Below, piece after piece: positions 9,277 through 18,251 of a stretch of DNA of 64,000 nucleotides. The position numbers were made by a program, and so were the translations under genes. Every line of letters begins with the position of its first letter. The stretch's first letter is position 1. The notes under the pieces are model-generated. The model was not told the origin of the DNA and did not search any database. It was given only the letters and a program-made list of their open reading frames with translations. The stretch is from positions 1-64,000 of the forward strand of contig CAWBWO010000020.1 in the NCBI GenBank assembly GCA_963792445.1. The letters run 5' to 3'. The stretch is from Rummeliibacillus sp963792445. GTDB taxonomy: Bacteria > Bacillota > Bacilli > Bacillales_A > Planococcaceae.

Positions 9277-10639
9277 ATGGTAAAAACAAACACAAACAAT
9301 GAAATCCTTGAAAAAGATGAAAAATACGTATGGCATTCCATGAAGCCATACAATCCTCAAGGAACATACGTTGTTAAAGATTCATTTGGTTCAACAGTTG
9401 TCGATACAGATGGAAACCAATACATTGATGCAATGGCAGGACTTTGGTGTGTCAATGTAGGATATGGTCGCGAAGAACTAGCAAAAGCTGCATATGATCA
9501 AATGCTAAGAAACCCATACGCTCCACTTTCCCAAGGTCATTTACCTGCAGTTGAACTAGCTGAGAAAATTAATGACATGCTTGGAGGTGGCTATGTCGTA
9601 TTCTTCTCAAATAGTGGTTCTGAAGCAAATGAAACAGCATTTAAAATTGCTCGACAATATCACCAACAAAAAGGCGAATCTTCAAGATACAAAATCATTT
9701 CTCGATATCGCGCCTATCACGGCAACTCATTTGGGGCATTAGCTGCAACTGGTCAAGCAGAACGCAAATATAAATACGAGCCTCTTGCGCCTGGCTTTAT
9801 TCATGTTGCCCCACCGGATTCATATCGTAACCCTGAAGATTCATCACTTCCACCTGAACAGTTGGCAAGTGTGCAGGCTGTAGATCAAACAATGACATGG
9901 GAATTTAGTGACACAATTGCAGCGATGATTTTAGAACCAATCATCACTGGTGGCGGTGTCATTATGCCACCAGAAAACTACCTAAAAGGGATTCAAGAAG
10001 TATGTAAAAAACATGGTGCCTTAATGATTGTAGATGAAGTAATTTGTGGCTTTGGTCGAACAGGTAAACCATTTGGATTTATGAACTATGGTGTTCAACC
10101 TGATATTGTTACGATGGCAAAAGGCATTACTAGTGCATACCTTCCTCTTTCTGCAACAGCTGTAAAGCGTGAAATTTTTGAAGCTTTCACAGGGACTGAA
10201 GCGTATGATTATTTCCGTCATGTCAATACATTCGGTGGTTCACCTGTTGCTTGTGCCGTTGCATTAAAGAATATCGAAATCTTCGAACGTGAAGAATTAT
10301 TTGAACGCTCTGCCACTAATAGGAGCAGAAATTCTCTCTACTCTTCATGAGAAGCTTGATCAACACCCGAATGTTGGAAATATTCGTGGAAAAGGATTAT
10401 TAATCGGTATTGAACTTGTTGCTGATAAAACAACAAAACAACCTCTTGCAATCGAAAAAGTGAATGCCATCATCGCAGATTGCAAAAAGAATGGTGTGCT
10501 GATTGGCAAAAATGGAGCAACAGTAGCTGGTTTTAACAATGTATTAACACTTTCACCTCCATTAAATATTTCTCAAGAAGATATTGATTGTGTGTTAAAT
10601 ACCTTGGTGAACAGTATTCAAAAAGTTGATACTCTATAG
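9277..10639 (+). pseudogene. Beta-alanine:pyruvate-type class III aminotransferase (single frameshift)
   Basis: PLP-dependent omega-aminotransferase of about 453 residues when repaired. Visible elements are AMAGLWCVNVGYGREELA, the cofactor-phosphate region NSGSEANETAFKIARQYH, YRAYHGNSFGALAATG, the PLP-binding Asp in IVDEVICGFGRTG and the Schiff-base lysine in TMAKGITSAYLPLSA. The frame breaks near 10313: one frame ends ...FERSATNRSRN, while the next reads LIGAEILSTLHEKLDQHPN. Dropping one base gives a continuous ERSALIGAEIL. Family members move the amino group of beta-alanine or other omega-amino acids to pyruvate. With the upstream semialdehyde dehydrogenase this completes beta-alanine catabolism. 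The ribosome site is AAAGGAGTGA. Confidence 0.85.
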
Positions 10640-10692
10640 TACAACTATTTAATATTGAGTTTCTTCCTATTAATATGGTCTCTATTTATCAA

Positions 10693-10730
10693 AATCCCTT
10701 TCAACTTATTAGAATTGAAAGGGATTTTTT
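10693..10730 (+). terminator. Rho-independent terminator after the aminotransferase gene
   Basis: AATCCCTTTCAA (10693-10704) pairs perfectly with TTGAAAGGGATT (10715-10726) around a ten-base loop, followed by a T tract. It also works as a back-up for the opposite strand because A residues precede the stem. Confidence 0.85.
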
Positions 10731-10740
10731 ATATTCTATA

Positions 10741-10783
10741 AAAAGCCCCAGTGAATGTTAGATGGCGTCTAACATTCACTGGG
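10741..10783 (-). terminator. Terminator of the acetoin dehydrogenase operon
   Basis: A perfect 16-base inverted repeat, CCCAGTGAATGTTAGA at 10747-10762 and its complement at 10768-10783, with a five-base loop. On the minus strand it is followed by GGGGCTTTTT. It ends the operon whose last gene stops at 10811, back to back with the terminator at 10693-10730. Confidence 0.85.
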
Positions 10784-10810
10784 CAGTTCAATATGGATGC
10801 TTTTTAATTG

Positions 10811-12073
10811 TTAAATCACTAATAGCATTGGATTTTCTAGGTAGTATACAACATCTGCTAAGAAATCTGCTGCTTCACTACCATCAATGATTTGATGATC
10901 GAATGTCAAGCTTAGTGGCATTTTTTGTTCGAAATAAGGTTTGTCATTCTCGTCTAGATTTAGTTCTTTTACTAAAGAACCTAATCCTAAAATACCTGTT
11001 TCTGGTGTATTTAAAATCGGTGTAAAGTATTCTACACCACTTGTACCCAGATTTGTAATCGTGAATGTTGAACCTGCTAAGTAAGATCCGAGTTCACCAT
11101 TTCGAGCTTTTTCAGTAACTGTTGCCATTTCTTCTGCAATTGCAGATAATGAAAGTTTCTCTACATTTTGAACAACAGGTACAACTAAGCCATTTCGAAT
11201 TGAAGTAGCAATTCCTAAATGAACTTCATCATGTTCTATATAAGAACCATTAGAATACGTCGAATTCATTTGAGGATTTTTCTTCAATGCTAATGCTACT
11301 GCACGCGCAACAAATACAGTATACGTAATTGGAATTTGAACGTTTGCTTGCTCTAATTTTTCCTTTAATTGTTTTCTTAATTTGATCAATTCATCTAAAG
11401 ACGCTTTTCGATGTAATGTTAATTGGGCAGTAGACGCGATACTTTTATGCATACGCCCAGCAATAATTTTTCGCATGCCGGCTAATCCTTCTCCAGTATT
11501 GAAACCTGCTGATTCAAATTTTTCTACTGGTTTTACTTCAGGAGTAGAAGCCACTTCTACTTCGATTGTATCATCTAAACCTTGATCTAATACGCGATCA
11601 ATATCGCGCTTTGTAATTCGACCATTCCCACCAGTACCGCGCACAAATTTTAAATCAATACCATACTCTTTTGCCAGTCTTTTTGCTAAAGGCGATACAA
11701 ATATTCGTTCTCCTCCAACACTATTAATGGCACTTTGAGCAGGCACTACATGTTTTATTACTTCAATCTTAGAATCTTCAATTGATGCTTCTGCAGTAAT
11801 TTCTTGTTCAATCGTGTTTTTAGCTTTTTCATTAGCTGTTTCACCAATTAAACCTATCACACCTTTTACAGGTATATCTTCATCAACTTGTGCGATAATT
11901 TTGGAAAGGTAACCATCCGCTTCCGCTTCAACTTCCATCGTTAGCTTTTCAGAAGCAATTAGGCAGATGGCTTCGCCTTTTTTCACAGGATCGCCTTCTT
12001 TTTTATACCATTCCTGTACTGTACCTTCTGTCATTGTTAGGCCTAATTTAGGCATTAAAACTTCTGTTGCCAT
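10811..12073 (-). CDS. acoC: Acetoin dehydrogenase E2 (dihydrolipoyllysine acetyltransferase)
   Basis: A 420-residue 2-oxo-acid-dehydrogenase-type acyltransferase. The N-terminal lipoyl domain has K43 in IASEKLTMEVEA; the SEK context resembles AcoC more than pyruvate dehydrogenase E2. A peripheral-subunit-binding domain follows at about 124-160 (VSPLAKRLAKEYGIDL, GTGGNGRITKRDI). The C-terminal catalytic domain ends with DHQIIDG, its His near residue 393. It would pass the acetyl group from acetoin cleavage to CoA. It is the last gene of the operon, 12 bases after acoB, with an AGGAGGGG ribosome site. A generic acetyl/acyl-transferring complex is the alternative reading. Confidence 0.85.
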   Translation of the reverse strand: MATEVLMPKLGLTMTEGTVQEWYKKEGDPVKKGEAICLIASEKLTMEVEAEADGYLSKIIAQVDEDIPVKGVIGLIGETANEKAKNTIEQEITAEASIEDSKIEVIKHVVPAQSAINSVGGERIFVSPLAKRLAKEYGIDLKFVRGTGGNGRITKRDIDRVLDQGLDDTIEVEVASTPEVKPVEKFESAGFNTGEGLAGMRKIIAGRMHKSIASTAQLTLHRKASLDELIKLRKQLKEKLEQANVQIPITYTVFVARAVALALKKNPQMNSTYSNGSYIEHDEVHLGIATSIRNGLVVPVVQNVEKLSLSAIAEEMATVTEKARNGELGSYLAGSTFTITNLGTSGVEYFTPILNTPETGILGLGSLVKELNLDENDKPYFEQKMPLSLTFDHQIIDGSEAADFLADVVYYLENPMLLVI

Positions 12074-12085
12074 GATGGTCCCCTC

Positions 12086-13117
12086 CTATTTTACTTTTTT
12101 TAAATCAAAGATTAATTCTTCTGCAACTTTTAACACTTTTTCAGCATTTGGTAGATATAGTTGTTCTAGATTTGAAGCAAATGGTACTGGACAGTTTGGC
12201 GCACAAACCGTTTTGATTGGACCATCAAGATAATCAAATGCACGATCGCCGATTATTGATGCAATATCTGTTGCTGTGTTATTATGTGGATTTGCTTCAT
12301 CAATTACAATTAAGCGGCCCGTTTTCTTCACAGATTCAAGCACAGTTTCTTGATCCCATGGTGCAACTGTTAGAAGGTCAATTACCTCTACTTCTACGCC
12401 TTCTTCAGCTAACTTTTCAGCTACTTCCAATCCGACATAAAGCATTTTACCAATTGTCACAATCGTTAAATCTTGACCTTCTCGTTCGATATGTGCTTTT
12501 CCTATTTCCACTTTGTAATATTCTTCAGGTACTTCACCTTTAATACCATAAAGTGTTTTATCTTCCGAATAGATGACAATATTATTTTCTTCAATTGCAG
12601 AAAGTAATAAGCCTTTCGCATTATAAGGATTAGATGGTACGACTACTTTAACTCCTGGGATTGCACCAAACATTCCATACAATGATTGAGAGTGTTGGGC
12701 TGCTGCACTTGCACCTGCACCATGCGTAGTTCTGATTGTTAGTGGGATTTCAGCTTTACCACCGAACATATAGCGCATTTTAGATCCTTGACATAAAATC
12801 ATATCTAAACAGAAACCGATAAAGTCATTGAACATCAATTCAGCAATTGGACGTAATCCTGTAGCAGCAGCACCAACTGCAGCACCAATGTAACCATTTT
12901 CCGAAATCGGCGTATCAATTACTCGTTCACGACCAAATTGTTGGACAAGGCCTTTCGTAACACCGAATACGCCACCCCATGCGTCCTCATTTTCAAAACC
13001 ATCAACATTTGCTCCACCAGCGATATCTTCACCCATTAAAATAACTTTATCGTCATTTGTCATCGCTGTTGCCATTGCTTCGTTAATCGCTTGCATCAAT
13101 GTGATATTTCTTGTCAT
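12086..13117 (-). CDS. acoB: Acetoin dehydrogenase E1 beta subunit
   Basis: A 343-residue transketolase-like beta subunit. The start MTRNITLMQAINEAMATAM and the segments MGEDIAGGANVDGF, GVTKGLVQQFGRERVIDTPI and MLMFNDF-like FNDFIGFCLDMILCQGSKMR match AcoB/PdhB proteins; the GGVFGVTKGL and FGGKAEIPLTIRTTHGAG forms favour AcoB. It forms the thiamine-diphosphate heterotetramer with the alpha subunit encoded just upstream. The ribosome site AAAGGGAG lies about ten bases before the ATG. Spacing to acoA is 24 bases. Confidence 0.87.
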   Translation of the reverse strand: MTRNITLMQAINEAMATAMTNDDKVILMGEDIAGGANVDGFENEDAWGGVFGVTKGLVQQFGRERVIDTPISENGYIGAAVGAAATGLRPIAELMFNDFIGFCLDMILCQGSKMRYMFGGKAEIPLTIRTTHGAGASAAAQHSQSLYGMFGAIPGVKVVVPSNPYNAKGLLLSAIEENNIVIYSEDKTLYGIKGEVPEEYYKVEIGKAHIEREGQDLTIVTIGKMLYVGLEVAEKLAEEGVEVEVIDLLTVAPWDQETVLESVKKTGRLIVIDEANPHNNTATDIASIIGDRAFDYLDGPIKTVCAPNCPVPFASNLEQLYLPNAEKVLKVAEELIFDLKKVK

Positions 13118-13141
13118 GATTTGTACACTCCCTTTTATTAT

Positions 13142-14134
13142 TTAGTCAGCGAATACGTCTGTTAGTAATGATTCAGGTTTTGGAACAGGACTATTTTGAG
13201 CAAATTCTACTGCATCTTCAATTGTTTTAACGGATTTCTTTTCAATTGCCGCTGCTTGTTTTTTAGAGAATAAACTATTTTCAATAGCAATTTCTTTAAA
13301 CAATTCTAGTGGATCACGGTCTACTGGATGTAATTTCTTTTCATCCTTCGTTTTATATTTTTGTTCATCGCCTTCAAAGTGACCATAATTACGATACGTT
13401 ACACATTCAACAATTGATGGACCTCCGCCATTACGTGCGCGGTCAATTGCTTCTTTTGAAGCTGCATAGACAGCAGTTAAATCATTGCCATCAACTCGAA
13501 TTCCAGGAATATTATAGGCTTGAGCGCGGTCAGCGATTGTTTTGGAAGCGCTTGAATAACGAATCGGAGTAGCTTCAGCAAAACCGTTATTTTCGCAAAC
13601 GAAAACAACTGGAAGATTCATAGATGCTGCCATATTGATGCCTTCGTGGAAAGTACCTTCGTTTGACGCACCATCACCAAAGAAGCAAACTGCAACACTT
13701 TGATTCTTAAGTGTTTTACTAGTAAGTGCAGCACCTACTGCGATTGGGAAGCCTCCTCCAACGATTCCGTTTGCTCCAAGCATACCTTTGTCTACATCCG
13801 CGATATGCATTGAGCCGCCTTTACCTTTGCAAAGGCCATCTTCACGACCATAGATTTCTGCCATCATACCATTGATATCGCATCCTTTTGCGATACAGTG
13901 ACCATGACCACGGTGAGTTGAAGTGATGTAATCAGCATCTGTTAAGTTTGCGCAAACGCCTGTTGCAACTGCTTCTTCACCTGCATATAAATGTACGAAA
14001 CCAGGGATTTGTCCAGCTGAGAAAAGTTTATGCAAAGTATTTTCAAAGTTTCTGATGTTGTGCATTGTTTCATACGCCCATAAAGCCTTTTCTTCTGTTA
14101 ACTGTACTTCTTGTAATGCTTTGTTTGTTGTCAT
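13142..14134 (-). CDS. acoA: Acetoin dehydrogenase E1 alpha subunit
   Basis: A 330-residue thiamine-diphosphate-dependent alpha subunit. The ThDP motif begins GDGASNEGTFHEGINMAA and ends with CENNGFAE, and HRGHGHCIAKG and GKGGSMHIAD are the conserved upstream segments. With AcoB it would cleave acetoin to acetaldehyde and a lipoyl-bound acetyl group. The start has a consensus AAGGAGGAATTC. It is the second gene of the operon, 28 bases after the E3 gene. A pyruvate or branched-chain E1 alpha is less likely because the protein is short and the set includes an AcoC-like E2. Confidence 0.87.
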   Translation of the reverse strand: MTTNKALQEVQLTEEKALWAYETMHNIRNFENTLHKLFSAGQIPGFVHLYAGEEAVATGVCANLTDADYITSTHRGHGHCIAKGCDINGMMAEIYGREDGLCKGKGGSMHIADVDKGMLGANGIVGGGFPIAVGAALTSKTLKNQSVAVCFFGDGASNEGTFHEGINMAASMNLPVVFVCENNGFAEATPIRYSSASKTIADRAQAYNIPGIRVDGNDLTAVYAASKEAIDRARNGGGPSIVECVTYRNYGHFEGDEQKYKTKDEKKLHPVDRDPLELFKEIAIENSLFSKKQAAAIEKKSVKTIEDAVEFAQNSPVPKPESLLTDVFAD

Positions 14135-14162
14135 CCTGAATTCCTCCTTTTATTGTTTCAAT

Positions 14163-15512
14163 CTATGCATGAATCGCTGAGCCCAATAAAGCATCTGCGG
14201 TTTCACCAATTTGTTCAGAAATACTTGGATGTGGGAAAACGACATTAGACAACTCATAAATTGTGCCTTCAGCTCCATATAAAGCTAGAATTGAGTTCAT
14301 CATTTCCGTCGCGCCTTCTCCCACGACTACTGCTCCAAGTATTTCTCCGAATTCTTGATCTGCAATAATTTTAATAAAGCCGTCTGTGTTCCCTTCTGCC
14401 ATCGCTTTCCCATTTGTAGCTAAAGGAAGTTTTTTTACTTTAACATGCTTGTAACCAGCTTGAATTGCTTGTTTTTCTGAATAACCAAAAGACGCAATTT
14501 CAGGGATGGTATATACACATCGCGGAATACTTTGCGTTTTTAAGACAGTAGCCTGTCCACTATGAATATATTCGACAGCATGAATTCCTTCTGCTGATGC
14601 TGCATGTGCTAATTGGTAGCCCCCAATTAAATCGCCAATTGCGAAAACATGGTTTTGTGATGTTTCAAAATTTTGATTTACTTTGACAAATTTGCCATCC
14701 ATTTTTAAATTTAATACTTCTGCAATCTCGGCATTCGGTTGTCTACCTGTTGCCACAAGGAGATTTGTGAAGTTAATGGTTTCATTGTTCAGTACTACTT
14801 CATTTTTACGAACGGATTTAATCTCCGCATTTGTTTTATATTTGATACCTATTTTATCCATTTTCGCTTTAATGATTTGTCTTGCATCTTCATCTTCTGT
14901 TAGTAAAATATCATTTGCCACTTCAAGAATGGTGACATCAGTTCCTAATGGAGCTAGGCTAAATGCTAACTCAACAGCAATTACGCCTCCACCAATAATG
15001 ACTAATTTTTTGGGTTGTTCCTCTATATCAAAAAATGTATCGGTCGTTTCATAATCTATCGTTTTTAATCCTTCAATCGGTGGAACAAATGGTCTACTAC
15101 CCGTTGCGAGAATAATATCTTTAGAATAAAAACTTTTTCCCTCAATATATACTGTATTTCTGTGATCGACCGTTGCTTCTCCCGAAAAAAGAGTGATGGC
15201 ATTCTTTTTAATCAATCCTTGTACACCTTGAACAAGGCTGTTTACTACTTGATCTTTTCTTTTTTTCAATTTTCCAAAATTAATAGAGTTAATATTCGCA
15301 TCGATTCCCCAAGTCTTTGCTTTTTGAATATCGATTGCTAGATGGCTATGTTTTAACATTACTTTCGATGGAATACAGCCAACATTTAAACATGTGCCTC
15401 CTACTTTTTTTCTTTCGATTAGTGCAACAGACAGACCTAATTTGGCTGCATGAATAGCTGCAACATAACCTCCAGGACCGGCACCAATGATAGTAAGATC
15501 AAAATTTTTCAC
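14163..15512 (-). CDS. acoL: Dihydrolipoamide dehydrogenase E3 of the acetoin dehydrogenase complex
   Basis: A 449-residue flavoprotein disulfide reductase. It has the FAD motif IIGAGPGGYVAAIHAAKLG, redox cysteines C41 and C46 in GGTCLNVGCIPSK, the NAD fold IIGGGVIAVELAFSLAPLG, the second FAD contact FAIGDLIGG, and the C-terminal HPSISE with its catalytic His-Glu. It reoxidises dihydrolipoyl-E2 to NADH. The start is GTG at 15512 with GATGAGGCGA upstream. Here E3 is the first gene of the operon, whereas in Bacillus subtilis acoL is last. It is divergent from the MBL-fold gene across 280 bases. Confidence 0.9.
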   Translation of the reverse strand: MKNFDLTIIGAGPGGYVAAIHAAKLGLSVALIERKKVGGTCLNVGCIPSKVMLKHSHLAIDIQKAKTWGIDANINSINFGKLKKRKDQVVNSLVQGVQGLIKKNAITLFSGEATVDHRNTVYIEGKSFYSKDIILATGSRPFVPPIEGLKTIDYETTDTFFDIEEQPKKLVIIGGGVIAVELAFSLAPLGTDVTILEVANDILLTEDEDARQIIKAKMDKIGIKYKTNAEIKSVRKNEVVLNNETINFTNLLVATGRQPNAEIAEVLNLKMDGKFVKVNQNFETSQNHVFAIGDLIGGYQLAHAASAEGIHAVEYIHSGQATVLKTQSIPRCVYTIPEIASFGYSEKQAIQAGYKHVKVKKLPLATNGKAMAEGNTDGFIKIIADQEFGEILGAVVVGEGATEMMNSILALYGAEGTIYELSNVVFPHPSISEQIGETADALLGSAIHA

Positions 15513-15710
15513 TTTTGCATCGCCTCATCTCATTTGATGTTATTTCTTTTTAAATCAAACATCTGCTGAATTTTTTAGCAATTTACATACTTAATCGACA
15601 ATTAAATAGCAAAACTTATGAATTTCTTACCAAAAATATAGTATCATATTTTCTGAACATTTTGAAATTAAAACTATCCAGTTTATTTTAAATTTATGTA
15701 AAATATATAA

Positions 15711-15724
15711 TATAGTTAACTATA
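15711..15724. promoter_or_regulatory. Perfect 14-base palindrome between the aco operon and the MBL gene
   Basis: TATAGTTAACTATA is a perfect palindrome in the AT-rich 280-base divergent region (15513-15792). It sits about 70 bases before the MBL-fold start and about 200 before acoL. Candidate operator for a dimeric regulator. I found no clear sigma-54 (TGGCAC-N5-TTGC) element for acoL, unlike the B. subtilis aco operon. Confidence 0.35.
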
Positions 15725-15792
15725 TTTACATATTTTCATTTTTCATTTTAAAATGGTGTTTTCTGTAAAATATATTAAAGGAGTGGATACCT

Positions 15793-16614
15793 TTGCGGTT
15801 AAAGGGAAAAGTAGAAATTGATGAGATGAATGGAGTTCATAGTATGATGGGCATTGTGTCACTTTGCAATGTGAAATTAAATATCTATTGTTATATAGTG
15901 GATGGTGTAATGATTGATACTGGAGCGAAAAGTTTACAAAAAGAATTTGAACCTTTTTTTCAAAAAGAGGATTTTGAACAAGTTTGGATTACGCATAATC
16001 ATGAGGATCATACGGGTGGTGCAGCATCTATACAGCGCAATCATAACATCCCTATTTATATCCATAAAATGTCTGTCGAAGATACAAAAGCCATAGCAAA
16101 CTATCCATTGTATCGTCAGCAATTTTGGGGAATACGTGAAAGCTTTCAGTCATTGCCCTTTTCTACTACAATGAATTCGCGTAATGCAACTTGGGATATA
16201 ATTGAGACACCGGGGCATTCAAAGGATCATCTAGCTTTTTTAAATCGTCAAACTGGCCAACTGTTCACAGGTGATTTATATGTTAATCCTAAAACGAAAG
16301 TCATTATGCAAGATGAAAGTATCTCTACCATAATTGAATCGTTAGGAAAAGTTTTAACATATGAATTTGAAGATGTATTTTGTCAACACGCTGGATATGT
16401 AAAAAATGGGCGAGAAATGCTTTTACAAAAGAAAGAGTACCTTGAAGAATTACAAGATGAAGTGCTAAAGTTTCATCGTAAGGGGTATAAAGATTTAGAA
16501 ATCCAACAACAGCTTTTTCCTAAAAATTATCCTATTATTTCGCTTTCGTTAGGCGAGTGGGATTCACTTCATATTATTAGATCTGTCATTAAGGAAACAA
16601 ATAATAAACCGTAG
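15793..16614 (+). CDS. MBL-fold metallo-hydrolase
   Basis: A 273-residue metallo-beta-lactamase-fold hydrolase. The metal site THNHEDHTGG is complete, preceded by VDGVMIDTGA and followed by TPGHSKDHLAF and LFTGDLYV, giving the further His and Asp ligands. The C-terminal part resembles the helical tail of glyoxalase-II/LACTB2-like proteins (inference). The start is TTG at 15793 behind AAAGGAGTGG. It is divergent from the acetoin operon and ends at a hairpin terminator. The substrate is unknown; a thioester is possible. Confidence 0.8.
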   Translation: MRLKGKVEIDEMNGVHSMMGIVSLCNVKLNIYCYIVDGVMIDTGAKSLQKEFEPFFQKEDFEQVWITHNHEDHTGGAASIQRNHNIPIYIHKMSVEDTKAIANYPLYRQQFWGIRESFQSLPFSTTMNSRNATWDIIETPGHSKDHLAFLNRQTGQLFTGDLYVNPKTKVIMQDESISTIIESLGKVLTYEFEDVFCQHAGYVKNGREMLLQKKEYLEELQDEVLKFHRKGYKDLEIQQQLFPKNYPIISLSLGEWDSLHIIRSVIKETNNKP

Positions 16615-16624
16615 ATTTATAGAC

Positions 16625-16673
16625 GGGCGGTGGCAAGCCACTTTTCTCACTACGTTTGTCGCCGCCCTTTTTA
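16625..16673 (+). terminator. Terminator of the MBL-fold gene
   Basis: GGGCGG (16625-16630) pairs with CCGCCC (16662-16667), extended by GGCAA against TTGTC with a G-T mismatch, and followed by TTTTTATA. Confidence 0.7.
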
Positions 16674-16699
16674 TAGGAAACATTTTATTTTAAAATAAA

Positions 16700-17146
16700 C
16701 TATTTTACTTCAAATAACTTTTTATATTCTTCATACTTTGATTTCCAAAGTCCTTCAGAGACTGCTTCTTCATTCTTTTCTGCAATTCGACGAATCTTTT
16801 CAATACACACATACCAACCTGCTAAATCCATGAAAGTATGATCTATAATTTCATTTAAAGCTTCATAGAATACGAGTTCTGTTTCATTCTCTTTTGCTAT
16901 TAACTCAAAAAACACTTCATTTTTATCCCATTCAAATGCCATAAGTTGCTTGTTTACTTTTTGTAGGATCTGTAATTTCAATTCCATATTTCCATCAAAC
17001 CAGCGGTAGTACCCAAGTTCTCCCTCTTCGTGATAACTCATTTCAGGGAACCATTTCTTCACTTCATCATTATTAGTTAAAATGGTCCAAATTTGTTCAG
17101 TTGTGGCTTTAATTGTTTGTTTGATTTCAAATTTTAATGTTTCCAT
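16700..17146 (-). CDS. SRPBCC (AHSA1-like) domain protein
   Basis: A 148-residue START/Bet-v1-like protein. The opening METLKFEIKQTIKATTEQIW and the segments NNDEVKKWFPEM and GWYVCIEKIRRI are typical of activator-of-Hsp90-ATPase-like SRPBCC proteins, which form a hydrophobic ligand cavity. The ATG at 17146 follows GGAGGAATCAAAA; an in-frame ATG 11 codons earlier lacks a good site. The ligand and role are unknown. It lies alone, downstream of the SOD-like gene on the same strand. Confidence 0.75.
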   Translation of the reverse strand: METLKFEIKQTIKATTEQIWTILTNNDEVKKWFPEMSYHEEGELGYYRWFDGNMELKLQILQKVNKQLMAFEWDKNEVFFELIAKENETELVFYEALNEIIDHTFMDLAGWYVCIEKIRRIAEKNEEAVSEGLWKSKYEEYKKLFEVK

Positions 17147-17266
17147 TTTTGATTCCTCCATTTTATTCGTTATCTCCATTCTATTGTATTTATTTTACAG
17201 GAAGAAAGCAAAATTCAAGCATAGAAAAGGTGTAATGCAAGTTACTGCATTACACCTAATATGTTT

Positions 17267-18013
17267 TTACTTTTCGATTACGCCACATGCAATTCTTTCA
17301 CCGGAATTACCACTTGGATCTGTTTTATAATCGTCCGCATCAGCGTGGATGATAAAGGCACTTCCGTCAGAATCAAACAGTGAATTTTCTACACCTGTTT
17401 TTAACGTAAAATCTTTGGATGTAAACTCAACGTTTACAGTGCCATCGCTTTCCACTTGAATATTCGGTAAGTCTCCTAAATGATATCCTTTTGGATTTTC
17501 ATACCCATGTTGTTTGTGAGTTGGATTGAAATGGGAACCCGCCGTTTCAAATTTTGGTTTTTCACAAACTCCCTTTTCATGAATATGAATTCCGTGTTCT
17601 CCAGGTGGAAGATTTTTTAATTGCAAATCGATTTTCACACCTTCATTGGTTTCAGTAAGATTTGCAGTTCCAATGTCATTTCCTTCTGAATTAACAAATT
17701 TTGCAGTAGCAGTGGCTGTAGCTGTTTCTTGTGTATTTTTTGTTGAATTTTCATTTGCATTTTCCGTAGTTCCAGCAGTAGTAGTAGTTGCATGATCTGA
17801 TGAATCATCTGTAGTACTATGTTCCGTTGTAGTTTCTGATGAACTATCAGTTGTAGTACTATCTACAGCATCATCTGAAGTAGATGAATCTGCATTTTCG
17901 GTTACAGTTGTCGGCGTTTTTTCACCACTTACTGGTTGCATTGCATCTTTATTTTTAAATGAACAACCTGCAGTTAAACAAACAACAGCTAAAATAAGTA
18001 AATATTTTTTCAA
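17267..18013 (-). CDS. sodC: Cu/Zn superoxide dismutase-family lipoprotein
   Basis: A 248-residue secreted lipoprotein with signal peptide MKKYLLILAVVCLTAGC, the lipobox ending at Cys17. Residues about 25-100 are a Thr/Ser/Asp/Glu-rich, low-complexity linker, probably spanning the wall. The C-terminal SOD domain has GIHIHEKGVC, AGSHFNPTHKQHG, GYHLGDLPN and FIIHADADDY, so the four copper histidines, the zinc ligands and the Cys pair (GVC...IACGVI) all appear present. By recollection the B. subtilis relative YojM lacks some copper ligands, so this protein could be a true SOD. The start is TTG with AAAAGGAGTG upstream. Confidence 0.85.
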   Translation of the reverse strand: MKKYLLILAVVCLTAGCSFKNKDAMQPVSGEKTPTTVTENADSSTSDDAVDSTTTDSSSETTTEHSTTDDSSDHATTTTAGTTENANENSTKNTQETATATATAKFVNSEGNDIGTANLTETNEGVKIDLQLKNLPPGEHGIHIHEKGVCEKPKFETAGSHFNPTHKQHGYENPKGYHLGDLPNIQVESDGTVNVEFTSKDFTLKTGVENSLFDSDGSAFIIHADADDYKTDPSGNSGERIACGVIEK

Positions 18014-18251
18014 TTTTACACACTCCTTTTTATCAGAATGTACAAAATCAAAAAATTTTAATCCGAAAAAAGGAAAATTATATGAATCAAATAATCAACC
18101 CTGATCAACCCGTTGTCACGATATTATGAATATTGATGTTCCCTTGTTGCATATTTAATAAGATTGGCGCTATTTTTTCATTATTAGCTTTATCGCGTTC
18201 GATTATTAGGTTACACTTTCACTATACAAAAATTTGGAGGAGTGGAATTTA

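Noticed and set aside
10811..15512. Pyruvate dehydrogenase complex
   Set aside because: E1 subunits are short, the E2 lipoyl context is SEK and not TDK, there is a single lipoyl domain, and the GGVFGVTKGL form of E1 beta fits acetoin dehydrogenase better. Not fully excluded.
15513..15792. Sigma-54 promoter for the acetoin operon
   Set aside because: No TGGCAC-N5-TTGC-like element was found on the minus strand in this gap.
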